DNA of 64,000 bases from an uncultured Eubacteriales bacterium (lineage in GTDB: Bacteria; Bacillota; Clostridia; Lachnospirales; Lachnospiraceae). The notes under the pieces are model-generated. The model saw only the letters and a list, made by a program, of their open reading frames with translations, had not been told where the DNA came from and did not search any database. The stretch spans positions 1-64,000 of the forward strand of contig OMWY01000004.1 of the NCBI GenBank assembly GCA_900314885.1. The letters run 5' to 3'. Within the stretch, counting starts at the first letter, position 1, and each line of letters starts with the position of its first letter. Positions 44,194 to 53,725 of the stretch are shown here, piece by piece. The translations under genes were made by a program, and so were the position numbers.

Positions 44194-45360
44194 ATGAATA
44201 TTTCTATTTTAGGTTCTACAGGTTCTATCGGCACGCAGACCCTCGATATCGTAAGGATTAATCACGATATGAATGTAGTCGCGCTTGCCGCGAATAAAAG
44301 TATCGACTTGCTATACAAGCAGATTTTAGAGTTCTCACCGGAGCTCGTGTGTGTATATGATGAGGAAGCGGCCGGAAAATTAGAGGCCATGCTTGCTGAC
44401 GCTCATGGGAGAGAAGAGCTTCATACACTTCCTGAGCTCGTGACGGGTATGGAAGGCCTGATTGAGACCGCTTCGATAAGTGATGCCGATATAGTTGTAA
44501 CAGCAGTCGTCGGCATGATGGGTATCGAGCCTACCATAGCGGCTATAAAGGCGCATAAGAATGTCGCTCTTGCGAATAAGGAGACCCTTGTCTGCGCCGG
44601 GCATATTATTATGCCTCTTGCTAAAAATGAAGGCGTTAAAATACTTCCCGTCGACAGCGAACATTCCGCTATTTTCCAGTGCTTACAGGGTAGGGCTGAT
44701 AACAGAATCAGGAAAATTCTTCTTACTGCGAGCGGAGGACCATTTCTTCATAAATCCCTTGATGAACTGAAGTCTGTAAAAGTGGAAGATGCCCTTAAGC
44801 ACCCCAACTGGAATATGGGCGCTAAGGTTACTATAGATTCATCCACAATGGTAAATAAGGGGCTTGAGGTGTGCGAGGCAAGCTGGCTTTTTGACACCAA
44901 GCCTTCTGATATTGAGGTTGTAATTCAGCCGCAGAGTATAGTTCACTCGGCTGTTGAGTTCGAAGACGGGGCAGTAATAGCCGAACTTGGTGTCCCGGAC
45001 ATGCACCTCCCTATAAGCTACGCGCTTACATACCCTGAGAGAAGGTTTGTGAGTAACGATTATCTTGATTTGTTTAAAATTGGTAACCTCGAGTTCATTA
45101 AACCTGACCTTAAGAAGTTTAAGGGCTTAGCGCTTGCCTTTGGGGCTTTAAAAATGGGTGGAAGCGCGCCTACGGTATTTAACATAGCTGATGAAGAAGC
45201 GGTGAAGCTTTTTCTGGCGCGTAAAATAGGCTACACCGATATTCCCGATATAATCGGAAAGGCGCTTGACGGTCACAAGGTGAGCCCAAACCCTGATGTC
45301 GATGAGATATTGGGTCTTAAGAAGGAAATTACGGAACAGATCGAAAGTTGGTATAAATGA
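44194..45360 (+). CDS. dxr: 1-deoxy-D-xylulose 5-phosphate reductoisomerase
   Basis: This second enzyme of the MEP isoprenoid pathway uses NADPH to convert DXP to MEP. The 388-residue protein begins with the NADPH motif LGSTGSIGTQTLD and has NKETLVCAGHIIM, VDSEHSAIFQCLQG, LTASGGPF, HPNWNMGAKVTIDSSTMVNKGLE and VIQPQSIVHSAVEF, all active-site blocks. The ATG follows the cdsA stop directly; the stop overlaps the rseP start by 4 bp. ispG of the same pathway lies two genes on. Confidence 0.96.
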   Translation: MNISILGSTGSIGTQTLDIVRINHDMNVVALAANKSIDLLYKQILEFSPELVCVYDEEAAGKLEAMLADAHGREELHTLPELVTGMEGLIETASISDADIVVTAVVGMMGIEPTIAAIKAHKNVALANKETLVCAGHIIMPLAKNEGVKILPVDSEHSAIFQCLQGRADNRIRKILLTASGGPFLHKSLDELKSVKVEDALKHPNWNMGAKVTIDSSTMVNKGLEVCEASWLFDTKPSDIEVVIQPQSIVHSAVEFEDGAVIAELGVPDMHLPISYALTYPERRFVSNDYLDLFKIGNLEFIKPDLKKFKGLALAFGALKMGGSAPTVFNIADEEAVKLFLARKIGYTDIPDIIGKALDGHKVSPNPDVDEILGLKKEITEQIESWYK

Positions 45361-46703
45361 ACATAGTAATAGCAATACTTATCTTTTCTCTTGTGGTTAT
45401 TTTTCATGAGTTCGGACATTATACGTTCGCGAGAAAAGCCGGTATAAAGGTAAATGAATTTTCTCTCGGTATGGGTCTGAGACTTTTCTCCTTCGAGAAG
45501 GGAGGCACAAGGTGGTCAATTAAGCTTCTTCCTCTCGGCGGTTCGTGCATGATGGAGGGGGAAGACGGAGAAAGCAGTGACGAGAACGCCTTTGGCAAGA
45601 AGTCAGTCTGGGCAAGGATTATGGTTGTCTTTGGAGGACCATTATTTAACTTTATCTTAGCCTTTATCATTTCGCTGATTGTTATAGGAATCGCGGGAAT
45701 AGACCGTCCGTATGTGACTGAGGTAGTACCTGGCTCTCCTGCTGCCGAAGCCGGAATAGAAGAAGGATATACCATAACTGAAATAGGCGGCAAGCAGATT
45801 ACCATAGGCAGGGAAATAGCTAATTATTTCCAGTTTAACGCTCTTTCGGAGAAGCCTCTTACCATAAAGCTAAAGTCGGACGAGAATCATCAGACTTTAG
45901 TCGTGAATCCGATAAAGCGTGATGTCTTTCTGCTTGGATTTTCCTATATGCCGAATGATAACAGCGATAAGAGTGGGGCTGAGATAGGGGAAATTTCCTC
46001 TGACGGAGCCCTGAGTAAGGCGGTTATCGCTACAGGAAGCGCAATAGCTAACGGAGAGTCTGAAGTTGTGAAAACCGGTGACCACATAGTTGCCGTCAAT
46101 GGAAATAAAATTGAAACAGGTCAGGCCCTGCAGAATTATTTCAACGTAAATCCCCTTGACGGAAATCCTGTAACCATAACGATAAATAGGAACGGCAATA
46201 CCTGGGACATAGTCGCTACCCCTGAATTTCAGGGCAGCAGCTACTATATCGGCATGGGCTATAATTTACAGCGTGAGCGTACAGGCATACTTGGCACTAT
46301 TGTTTACAGCCTTAATGAAGTAAAGTACTGGATAGTTTCCACTATAGACGGCCTTGGAATGATGATTACGGGACGCGTAAGCACCAAGGATATAGCGGGG
46401 CCTGTGGGCATTGTGCAGATGATAGGAAATACATACGATGAGAGCAAGGCTGCCGGAGCCCTGTATGTTTTCCTTAACATGATGAATATTGTTATACTTA
46501 TTTCCGCAAACCTCGGCGTAATCAATTTACTCCCACTTCCGGCTCTCGACGGAGGAAGGCTTGTCTTCCTCTTCATAGAAGCCATAAGGAAGAAGCCTGT
46601 AGACCCGAATAAGGAAGGCATGGTCCACCTGATAGGATTTGCGGCACTGATGGTATTGATGGTATTTGTCTGGTACAATGATATTATGAGGATTATAAAG
46701 TGA
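45357..46703 (+). CDS. rseP: RseP/RasP site-2 metalloprotease
   Basis: This intramembrane zinc protease cleaves membrane-bound anti-sigma factors and remnant signal peptides. The 448-residue protein has the active-site HEFGHY near residue 19 in the first membrane helix and a LPLPALDGGRLVF motif in a late helix. Two PDZ-like segments sit between them (VTEVVPGSPAAEAGIEEG and VVKTGDHIVAVNGNKIETGQ). Two PDZ units and the extra length compared with RasP (about 420) are consistent with clostridial forms. The start overlaps dxr by 4 bp and the end overlaps ispG. Confidence 0.94.
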   Translation: MNIVIAILIFSLVVIFHEFGHYTFARKAGIKVNEFSLGMGLRLFSFEKGGTRWSIKLLPLGGSCMMEGEDGESSDENAFGKKSVWARIMVVFGGPLFNFILAFIISLIVIGIAGIDRPYVTEVVPGSPAAEAGIEEGYTITEIGGKQITIGREIANYFQFNALSEKPLTIKLKSDENHQTLVVNPIKRDVFLLGFSYMPNDNSDKSGAEIGEISSDGALSKAVIATGSAIANGESEVVKTGDHIVAVNGNKIETGQALQNYFNVNPLDGNPVTITINRNGNTWDIVATPEFQGSSYYIGMGYNLQRERTGILGTIVYSLNEVKYWIVSTIDGLGMMITGRVSTKDIAGPVGIVQMIGNTYDESKAAGALYVFLNMMNIVILISANLGVINLLPLPALDGGRLVFLFIEAIRKKPVDPNKEGMVHLIGFAALMVLMVFVWYNDIMRIIK

Positions 46704-47758
46704 GCAGGTTAAATACTAGGGAAGTTCATATAGGTGACAGGGTTATCGGAGGCGGTAACCCTGTACTTATACAGTCAATGACTAACACTGACACCGCTGA
46801 CGTAGAATCGACGGTGAGTCAGATTTTGCGCCTCGAAGAGGCAGGCTGTGACATAATAAGGTCAACGGTTCCTGACATGGCAGCGGCCAAGGCTCTAGGC
46901 GAGATTAAGAAGCGGATTCATATTCCGATAGTGGCGGATATCCATTTCGATTACAGACTCGCTATCGCTGCAATAGAAAATGGCGCTGATAAAATAAGGA
47001 TAAATCCCGGAAATATCGGCGGCCCTGAGAGACTCAAGGCGGTAGTCGAGAAAGCGAAGGAAGGGAATATCCCTATCAGAGTCGGCGTTAATTCAGGTTC
47101 TCTTGAGAAGGATCTGCTTGTTAAATACGGTGGGGTTACACCCGAGGCGCTTGTCGAGAGCGCTCTTAAGAGCGCAAAATTGATAGAAGACTTAGATTAT
47201 CGCAACATAGTCATCAGTATAAAGTCTTCTGATGTGATGACCGCCATAAAGGCTCATGAATTAATAGATAAGCAGTGTGAATATCCGCTTCATGTCGGAA
47301 TTACCGAGGCCGGCGGCCTAAAAAGAGGGACGATTAAATCTGCTGTCGGTATAGGTACCATTCTCTATGAAGGAATAGGAGATACAATCCGTGTATCTCT
47401 TACCGGTGATCCGGTCGAAGAGGTGATTGCGGCTAAGGAAATTCTTAAGTCATTAGGCCTTAGAAAGAGCGGTATAGAAATAGTATCCTGCCCTACGTGC
47501 GGTCGTACTAAGGTAGATCTGATCGGTCTTGAAGAAAAATTAGAAAGATTAGCTGACGAATATAGTAACCTGAATCTTAAGATTGCTGTGATGGGCTGTG
47601 TTGTAAATGGTCCCGGCGAAGCGAAGGAAGCGGATATAGGTATATTCGGAGTAGGAAACGGAACCTGGGATCTTGTAAAGGACGGTAAGAAAATTCCGGT
47701 TAAGGAAGAGGATATTATTCCTCTGTTGCGTAAGGAACTTGATAAGGCAGGAGCTTAG
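46700..47758 (+). CDS. ispG: 4-hydroxy-3-methylbut-2-enyl diphosphate synthase
   Basis: IspG is an iron-sulfur enzyme of the MEP pathway that reduces MEcPP to HMBPP. It starts with GTG at 46700 inside the rseP stop (GTGA). The 352-residue length is normal for bacterial forms. Visible features are the IQSMTNTDTADVE start, VADIHFDYRLAI, KIRINPGNIGG, ITEAGG and the Cys ligands in SCPTCGRT and MGCVVNGPGEAKEADIGIFG. A short hairpin covers its stop. Confidence 0.96.
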   Translation: MSRLNTREVHIGDRVIGGGNPVLIQSMTNTDTADVESTVSQILRLEEAGCDIIRSTVPDMAAAKALGEIKKRIHIPIVADIHFDYRLAIAAIENGADKIRINPGNIGGPERLKAVVEKAKEGNIPIRVGVNSGSLEKDLLVKYGGVTPEALVESALKSAKLIEDLDYRNIVISIKSSDVMTAIKAHELIDKQCEYPLHVGITEAGGLKRGTIKSAVGIGTILYEGIGDTIRVSLTGDPVEEVIAAKEILKSLGLRKSGIEIVSCPTCGRTKVDLIGLEEKLERLADEYSNLNLKIAVMGCVVNGPGEAKEADIGIFGVGNGTWDLVKDGKKIPVKEEDIIPLLRKELDKAGA

Positions 47759-47771
47759 TTTTTCCTGCCTT
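47744..47771 (+). terminator. Hairpin between ispG and polC
   Basis: AAGGCAGGA pairs with TCCTGCCTT across the ispG stop. The T run is short, so partial termination or attenuation before polC is likely. Confidence 0.4.
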
Positions 47772-47790
47772 TCAGAAAGAGGAGGCAGCC

Positions 47791-50700
47791 ATGGATTTTC
47801 ATGACGCGTTTTCAAATATTTCAATGAATGAGGACCTTGATGAGGCCTTTGAGGGAATATCGGTCGACAAGGTTATCATGTCGAAGAGTTCACGTATTGT
47901 TACACTGAAAATTTCCGGAAAGAAAACAGTCGAACGGAAATACCTCCTGCGTATGGCAAGGACCCTGAAAGCACAGGTATTTACAGGAATATACGACGCA
48001 CAGATTAAATTTGAGGAGCATTACGACCTGGGTGATGCTTCTCTTTCTGATATTTACGAAGAATATAAACAAAATTTGTTAGAAGAGCTTACTGAAATGG
48101 GGCCTGTGTACAGGACCTGCTTTGAGTCCGCTAAAATTACAATAGATGGCAATACATTTACAATTGAAGCATATAATGATTTCTTTACGGTAAGCCGGAT
48201 ATCGAGAATAGCCGATTATCTGCGGAAGGTATTTAAGGAGAGGTTTGGCGTTAACGCCGATGTGAGAACATTTTATAAGCCCCGCGAACGTGAGGATACC
48301 GATGATGGCGTTGTGACGATATCTCTTAATGAAATTGAAGCGAACGCTATAAACCAGAGAAATAAAGTAGCCCCTAAGAAGGGAAAGAATGATGGCGCTG
48401 ACACAGTGAAAATGCCCGTCGCCAAGAAGGAAGAGAATAAGCCAACTACTACAGACAAGAAATTTTACAGGAAGCCAAAGCTTCCCGATGACCCTGATAT
48501 TTTCTACGGTAAGCCTTTCGCCGGCGAAATGACAAAGCTCCATGACATTCAGGGCGAAATGGGCGAGGTCGTAGTCAGGGGTAAGGTCATGACCCTCGAT
48601 GAGCGGCCTATAAAGAATGAAAAGACCATACTTATTTTCGCCTTTACGGATTTTACGGACAGTATAACGGGTAAAATCTTTGTTAGAAATGAGGAGCTTG
48701 ACGAGATAAGGCCAAACCTCGCGGAAGGTTCATTTATCAAGCTTAAGGGAGTCGCTATGATGGATTCCTTTGAGAGGGAAGTGGCGATAAGCTCCATCAC
48801 CGGTATCAAGAAGATAGACGATTTTACCGTAAAGCGGATGGATAACGCTAAGGTTAAGCGCGTTGAGCTCCATTTGCATACGATTATGAGTGAAATGGAC
48901 GCCTGCGTGAATACGAAGCCTCTCCTTAAGCAGCTCTCGGAATGGGGGCACAAGGCTGTCGCGATTACAGACCACGGTGTTGTGCAGTCCTTGACCGACG
49001 CGTTTCACGCCAAGCGCGATATGAAGATGAATGACTTTAAGCTCATCTGTGGCTGCGAGGCCTATATAGTAGACGATACGGCTGTTACGACAGATATCAA
49101 CAATATCGATGTCGAATACATTCAGAAAAATAAGTCCTACCATTGTATCCTTCTCGCGAAGAACGTAATAGGCCGTATCAACCTCTACAAGCTTATTTCT
49201 GAGTCACATTTGAAGTATTTTCACCGTCGTCCGAGAATCCCTAAGAGCTTACTTGCGGCGAACAGGGAGGGAATCATAATTGGTTCAGCCTGCTGCGCGG
49301 GAGAAATGTACCAGGCTATCTTAAATAACGAAGGCGAGGAGAGAATTAAGAGCCTCTGCGATTTCTACGACTATTATGAGATACAGCCTATCGGGAACGA
49401 CCGATTCATGATAGACGATAACAGGCGTACTCCTCAGATAAAGAGCGATGATGACCTTATCGCTATAAATAAGGAGATAGTCCGCCTTGGCGAAGTAAAT
49501 AACAAGCCGGTGGTCGCGACCTGTGATGTTCATTTCCAAAATCCGGAAGACGAAGTATACAGGCGGATGATCCTTAACGCTAAGGGCATGGGAGCTGAAG
49601 AGCCGGCGCCGCTGTATTTACGTACTACCGAGGAAATGCTCGAGGAATTTTCCTACCTTGGTGAGGAAAAGGCTTACGAGGTTGTAGTCACAAATTCAAA
49701 CCTTGTGGCGGATATGATCGACAATATCAACCCTGTCCGCCCTGACAAGTGCCCTCCTAAGATTGAAAATTCGGATGAAATGCTCCGTGATATCTGCTAC
49801 AACAGGGCCCATGAGCTTTATGGAGAAAATCTTCCCGAGCCTGTATCGGCGAGACTTGAGAAGGAGCTGACCTCTATTATCAGCAACGGCTATTCAGTCC
49901 TTTACATTATTGCCCAGAAGCTTGTGTGGAAATCAAACGAGGACGGATATCTTGTAGGCTCGAGAGGCTCGGTTGGCTCTTCCTTCGTAGCCTTCATGGC
50001 GGGAATTACGGAGGTTAACTCCCTTCCTGCCCATTACAGGTGCGCGAAATGCTTCTATACCGACTTTGATTCAGAAGAGGTAAAGAGCTACGGTGGCCGG
50101 TCGGGCTGCGATATGCCGGATAAGGTATGCCCTGTTTGCGGTGAGCCGCTTGTTAAGGAGGGGCATGACATACCTTTTGAGACCTTCCTTGGCTTCAACG
50201 GAGATAAGGAGCCTGATATAGACCTTAACTTCTCGGGTGAATATCAGTCGAAGGCTCATGCCTATACTGAGGTTATTTTCGGCGAAGGTCAGACCTTTAA
50301 GGCGGGAACCATAGGTGGTGTCGCTGATAAGACGGCTTACGGCTATGTTCTAAAATATAACGAGGAGCATGGCATTAACACCATGCGGAAGTCTGAGATA
50401 ACCAGGATTTCCCAGGGCTGTATAGGAGTAAAGAGGACTACAGGACAGCATCCGGGTGGTATCGTCGTACTTCCTATCGGTGAGAAGATCTACACATTTA
50501 CACCGGTTCAGCACCCGGCAAACGACATGACGAGTCCTATAGTCACCACTCACTTTGATTACCACTCAATTGACCATAACCTTCTGAAGCTGGATATACT
50601 CGGACACGATGATCCGACCATGATAAGGATGCTTGAGGATGTGACGGGCTTTGACGCTACCGAGATCAGGATGGACGATCCCGGTGTCCTTGCCCTTTTT

Positions 50701-51666
50701 CATGGTCTTGATTCGTTAAAAATAAAGCCGGAGGATATAGATGGCATTGATTTGGGGACACTTGGCGTTCCCGAGTTTGGCACAAAGTTTGTCATGCAGA
50801 TGCTTCGTGATACGAAGCCTACCACATTTTCAGAGCTTGTGCGTATTTCAGGTCTTTCCCACGGTACAAATGTATGGCTTGACAACGCCCAGACCCTGAT
50901 AGAGGAAGGAAAATGTACCCTTTCTACGGCTATCTGTACCCGTGATGATATCATGATTTATCTCATCCAGAAGGGGCTTGACAAGGGCCACGCCTTCAAG
51001 ATCATGGAATCTGTCCGTAAGGGCCGCGGTCTCAAGCCTGAGATGGAAACTGAGATGATTGAGCATGGTGTGCCTGACTGGTATATCTGGTCCTGTAAGC
51101 GCATAAAGTACATGTTCCCTAAGGCCCACGCGGTTGCCTACGTTACGATGGGACTTCGAATCGCCTATTATAAGGTTCACTATCCTCTTGCATATTACGC
51201 GGCGTTTTTCTCAATCCGCGCTAAGGCATTTAACTATGAGGTCATGTGCATGGGTCGTGAGAAGCTCGATATGGCAATGAGGGAGATCAAGGGGAAGGGC
51301 AAGGACGCTTCTCCTAAGGAGCTTGATATGTTAGGTGACGGTCTCCTTGTGGCTGAAATGTACGCGAGGGGCTTTGAATTCCTGCCTATAGACCTCTACA
51401 AGGCTAAAGCGAAGCGCTTCCAGATAATTGACGGGAAGCTTATGCCATCCTTTGTTTCCATAGACGGACTAGGTGATACGGCGGCGATAGCTATGGAAGA
51501 GGCAGTAAAGCATGGTGAATTTGTCAGTAAAAATGATCTGAAGCAGAGGGCGAAGCTGTCTCAGACAAATATAGACAAGCTTGACGAACTGGGAATATTA
51601 GGAAATCTCCCTGAATCAAACCAGATATCGCTGACGGACTTTCTGACAGAGGCGGCTTCAGATTGA
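47791..51666 (+). CDS. polC: DNA polymerase III PolC, without exonuclease insert
   Basis: This 1291-residue replicative polymerase is of the Gram-positive PolC type. Order of parts: N-terminal domains (1-160), a charged linker, an OB domain (about 255-350: MGEVVVRGKVMTLDERPI), a PHP domain (VELHLHTIMSEMDAC near 360, AITDHGV) and the polymerase core. The core has SVGSSFVAFMAGITEVN, a zinc knuckle (CAKC and CPVCG), DKEPDIDLNFSGEYQ with catalytic Asp, and the helix-hairpin-helix and tau-binding C terminus. In PolC the DEDD proofreading domain interrupts PHP after the GCEAYIVDD block. Here that block (residue 427) is followed within about 20 residues by YHCILLAKN, so the exonuclease is absent. 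The length deficit (usual 1430-1460) agrees. Confidence 0.95.
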   Translation: MDFHDAFSNISMNEDLDEAFEGISVDKVIMSKSSRIVTLKISGKKTVERKYLLRMARTLKAQVFTGIYDAQIKFEEHYDLGDASLSDIYEEYKQNLLEELTEMGPVYRTCFESAKITIDGNTFTIEAYNDFFTVSRISRIADYLRKVFKERFGVNADVRTFYKPREREDTDDGVVTISLNEIEANAINQRNKVAPKKGKNDGADTVKMPVAKKEENKPTTTDKKFYRKPKLPDDPDIFYGKPFAGEMTKLHDIQGEMGEVVVRGKVMTLDERPIKNEKTILIFAFTDFTDSITGKIFVRNEELDEIRPNLAEGSFIKLKGVAMMDSFEREVAISSITGIKKIDDFTVKRMDNAKVKRVELHLHTIMSEMDACVNTKPLLKQLSEWGHKAVAITDHGVVQSLTDAFHAKRDMKMNDFKLICGCEAYIVDDTAVTTDINNIDVEYIQKNKSYHCILLAKNVIGRINLYKLISESHLKYFHRRPRIPKSLLAANREGIIIGSACCAGEMYQAILNNEGEERIKSLCDFYDYYEIQPIGNDRFMIDDNRRTPQIKSDDDLIAINKEIVRLGEVNNKPVVATCDVHFQNPEDEVYRRMILNAKGMGAEEPAPLYLRTTEEMLEEFSYLGEEKAYEVVVTNSNLVADMIDNINPVRPDKCPPKIENSDEMLRDICYNRAHELYGENLPEPVSARLEKELTSIISNGYSVLYIIAQKLVWKSNEDGYLVGSRGSVGSSFVAFMAGITEVNSLPAHYRCAKCFYTDFDSEEVKSYGGRSGCDMPDKVCPVCGEPLVKEGHDIPFETFLGFNGDKEPDIDLNFSGEYQSKAHAYTEVIFGEGQTFKAGTIGGVADKTAYGYVLKYNEEHGINTMRKSEITRISQGCIGVKRTTGQHPGGIVVLPIGEKIYTFTPVQHPANDMTSPIVTTHFDYHSIDHNLLKLDILGHDDPTMIRMLEDVTGFDATEIRMDDPGVLALFHGLDSLKIKPEDIDGIDLGTLGVPEFGTKFVMQMLRDTKPTTFSELVRISGLSHGTNVWLDNAQTLIEEGKCTLSTAICTRDDIMIYLIQKGLDKGHAFKIMESVRKGRGLKPEMETEMIEHGVPDWYIWSCKRIKYMFPKAHAVAYVTMGLRIAYYKVHYPLAYYAAFFSIRAKAFNYEVMCMGREKLDMAMREIKGKGKDASPKELDMLGDGLLVAEMYARGFEFLPIDLYKAKAKRFQIIDGKLMPSFVSIDGLGDTAAIAMEEAVKHGEFVSKNDLKQRAKLSQTNIDKLDELGILGNLPESNQISLTDFLTEAASD

Positions 51667-51751
51667 TTGCTGCTGTTGACGGGGCATTTTAAAATAAAGG
51701 TTACTGTTCAGGCCTACGCATTCGAAATGCTTCGCAGTAACAAATAAAGTT

Positions 51752-51805
51752 TTGACATACGGGAAAGAATAGTCTATAATGTTAACGGGTGTGTTTTTAC
51801 CCGTT
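51752..51805 (+). promoter_or_regulatory. Promoter and start-site hairpin before the CdaR-like gene
   Basis: TTGACA (51752-51757) and TATAAT (51775-51780) have a 17-base spacer, a perfect consensus. AACGGGT and ACCCGTT (51784-51805) pair around eight bases at the expected 5' end of the mRNA and could stabilise it. The 165-bp gap after polC also has an outer GTTACTG/CAGTAAC pairing. Confidence 0.8.
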
Positions 51806-51830
51806 GACATAGAGTATCAGAGGTGAATAT

Positions 51831-52919
51831 ATGTTATCTAACCAGACATTGCAGTCCACGCTTGACGGACTGAAGAATATCGCGAGAGTTGACCTCGCTG
51901 CTATGGATACCGAGGGAAAGGTACTCGCGAGCACATTTGACAACGCAGAAGAGTATTCTCCGTATGTAGAAAGCTTCGCCGATTCGCCGGCGGAGAGCCA
52001 GGGCGTTTCCAGAGCGCAGTTTTTTAAGGTCTTTGATGATGGCCAGCTTGAATACGTCATTGTCGCTAAGGGTGACAGTGAAAATGTATTTATAGTCGGA
52101 AGAATAGCGGCCTTCCAGGTAGCGAACCTGTTGGTAGCATACAAGGAGAGGTATGACAAGGATAATTTCATTAAGAACCTTCTTCTTGATAACCTCCTTC
52201 TCGTTGATATATATAACAGGGCAAAGAAGCTCCATATAGAGTCCGAAGCGAGACGTATAGTATTCGTCATAGAGACAAAGCATGAGAAGGATACGAACGC
52301 TCTTGAGATAGTAAGAAGCCTCTATCAGAGCAACCAGAAGGACTTCATAACCGCTGTTGACGAGAAGAACATCATTTTCGTAAAGGAACTCGCAAGCGAC
52401 GAGGGATATGAAGAGATGAACCAGGTTGCGTCAACCATGCTTGATATGCTTAATACCGAAGCCATGAGCAGTGTTCATATCGCCTACGGTACCATTGTAA
52501 ATGAAATTAAGGACGTATCGAGGTCGTACAAGGAAGCCCGCATGGCTCTTGACGTAGGCAAGATTTTCTATGAGGGAAGCAATATTGTCGGTTACAACAA
52601 TCTCGGAATCGGCAGACTCATTTACCAGCTTCCTATGCCTCTCTGCAAGATGTTCATAAATGAGATTTTCGGCGATAAGACTCCGGATGATTTCGATGAG
52701 GAGACTATCGCTACCATTAACAAGTTCTTTGAGAACAGCTTAAATGTTTCCGAGACATCAAGGCAGCTCTTCATTCACAGGAATACGCTTGTATATCGTC
52801 TTGACAAGCTGCAGAAGGCTACGAACCTTGATATAAGGAACTTTGATGACGCCATAACATTTAAGATTGCCCTCATGGTTGTTAAGTACATGAAGTACAT
52901 GGAAAGCATGGACTACTGA
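51831..52919 (+). CDS. CdaR/PucR-type transcriptional regulator
   Basis: This 362-residue protein has an N-terminal sensor-like domain (LQSTLDGLKNIARVDLAAMDTEG.VLAST) that resembles small-ligand domains. A GGDEF-like middle region (VHIAYGTIVNEIKDVSRSYKEARMALDVG) and a C-terminal PucR helix-turn-helix (FFENSLNVSETSRQLFIHRNTLVYRLDKLQKATNLDIR) follow. These are the features of CdaR regulators of sugar diacid use. Here it is followed by ftsE with a 1-base overlap, so it probably controls or senses cell-wall status rather than diacids. It has a consensus promoter. Confidence 0.8.
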   Translation: MLSNQTLQSTLDGLKNIARVDLAAMDTEGKVLASTFDNAEEYSPYVESFADSPAESQGVSRAQFFKVFDDGQLEYVIVAKGDSENVFIVGRIAAFQVANLLVAYKERYDKDNFIKNLLLDNLLLVDIYNRAKKLHIESEARRIVFVIETKHEKDTNALEIVRSLYQSNQKDFITAVDEKNIIFVKELASDEGYEEMNQVASTMLDMLNTEAMSSVHIAYGTIVNEIKDVSRSYKEARMALDVGKIFYEGSNIVGYNNLGIGRLIYQLPMPLCKMFINEIFGDKTPDDFDEETIATINKFFENSLNVSETSRQLFIHRNTLVYRLDKLQKATNLDIRNFDDAITFKIALMVVKYMKYMESMDY

Positions 52920-53725
52920 TGGATGAAGAAAGAAAGGCGGCTATAGACCGTAAGAAAAAGCAGTTCTCCCTGGTTCACGGCAGAAGGCGCAATTCTGATA
53001 TGCCGGTTATAGTTTTTCACGATGTGAGCAAGGACTATGACAGCGTAAACAACGGTGAAATGCACTCCTTAAAGAATGTCTCATTTGAGATAAACAAGGG
53101 TGAATTCGTGTTTATAATCGGTGACTCGGGAGCCGGAAAATCTACCATGCTCCGCCTCCTCATGAAGGAGATAGAGCCTTCGGATGGCACTATTTATGTG
53201 GATGGCAGAAGGCTTAACCGCTTCAGACGCGGTCAGGTCGCCATGTACCGCAGGAGTGTCGGTATGGTTTTTCAGGATTTCAGACTTCTTAAGGACAGGG
53301 ATGTATTTGAAAATGTGGCATTTGCCTGCGAGGTTGTGGGCGAGAGCAAAAGAACCATAAAGCATCGTGTTCCTCAGATGCTGTCTCTTGTGGGGCTCAC
53401 CGGTAAGGAGAGGTCATTTCCGGATGAGCTCTCAGGCGGAGAGCAGCAGAGGGTAGCGCTTGCGAGGGCTCTTATAAATGATCCTGTCCTGCTTTTAGCC
53501 GATGAGCCTACGGGAAATCTCGACCCGAGGAACTCTTATGAGATTATGAGCCTGCTTGAACGGGTGAACTCAAGAGGCACAACGGTTGTGGTTGTAACTC
53601 ATAATATAGATATCGTAAATGCCATGCAGAAGAGGGTTATTACCCTTGAAAACGGCAGAATAATAAAAGACGAAAAGAAGGGTGGTTACGGTAATGAATA
53701 TCCGGACGCTTGGCAGAAGCTTTAA
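52919..53725 (+). CDS. ftsE: Cell division ATP-binding protein FtsE
   Basis: FtsE powers the FtsEX complex that switches on peptidoglycan hydrolases at the septum. The 268-residue protein has Walker [10 protein letters not shown] at 68-76, a Q-loop (FQDFRLL), ABC signature LSGGEQQR, Walker [12 protein letters not shown] and the H-loop VVVTHN. The first 28 residues (many R and K) extend beyond typical FtsE (about 228) and may bind FtsX or DNA. The ATG overlaps the regulator's stop by 1 base. It overlaps the ftsX start by 32 bp. Confidence 0.95.
   Translation: MDEERKAAIDRKKKQFSLVHGRRRNSDMPVIVFHDVSKDYDSVNNGEMHSLKNVSFEINKGEFVFIIGDSGAGKSTMLRLLMKEIEPSDGTIYVDGRRLNRFRRGQVAMYRRSVGMVFQDFRLLKDRDVFENVAFACEVVGESKRTIKHRVPQMLSLVGLTGKERSFPDELSGGEQQRVALARALINDPVLLLADEPTGNLDPRNSYEIMSLLERVNSRGTTVVVVTHNIDIVNAMQKRVITLENGRIIKDEKKGGYGNEYPDAWQKL

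Noticed and set aside
46700..46702. ATG start for ispG
   Set aside because: There is no ATG at the family start; GTG overlapping the rseP stop fits the N-terminal motif.
47890..51180. Many minus-strand frames inside polC
   Set aside because: The plus-strand polymerase covers them fully and none has a start signal or known domain.
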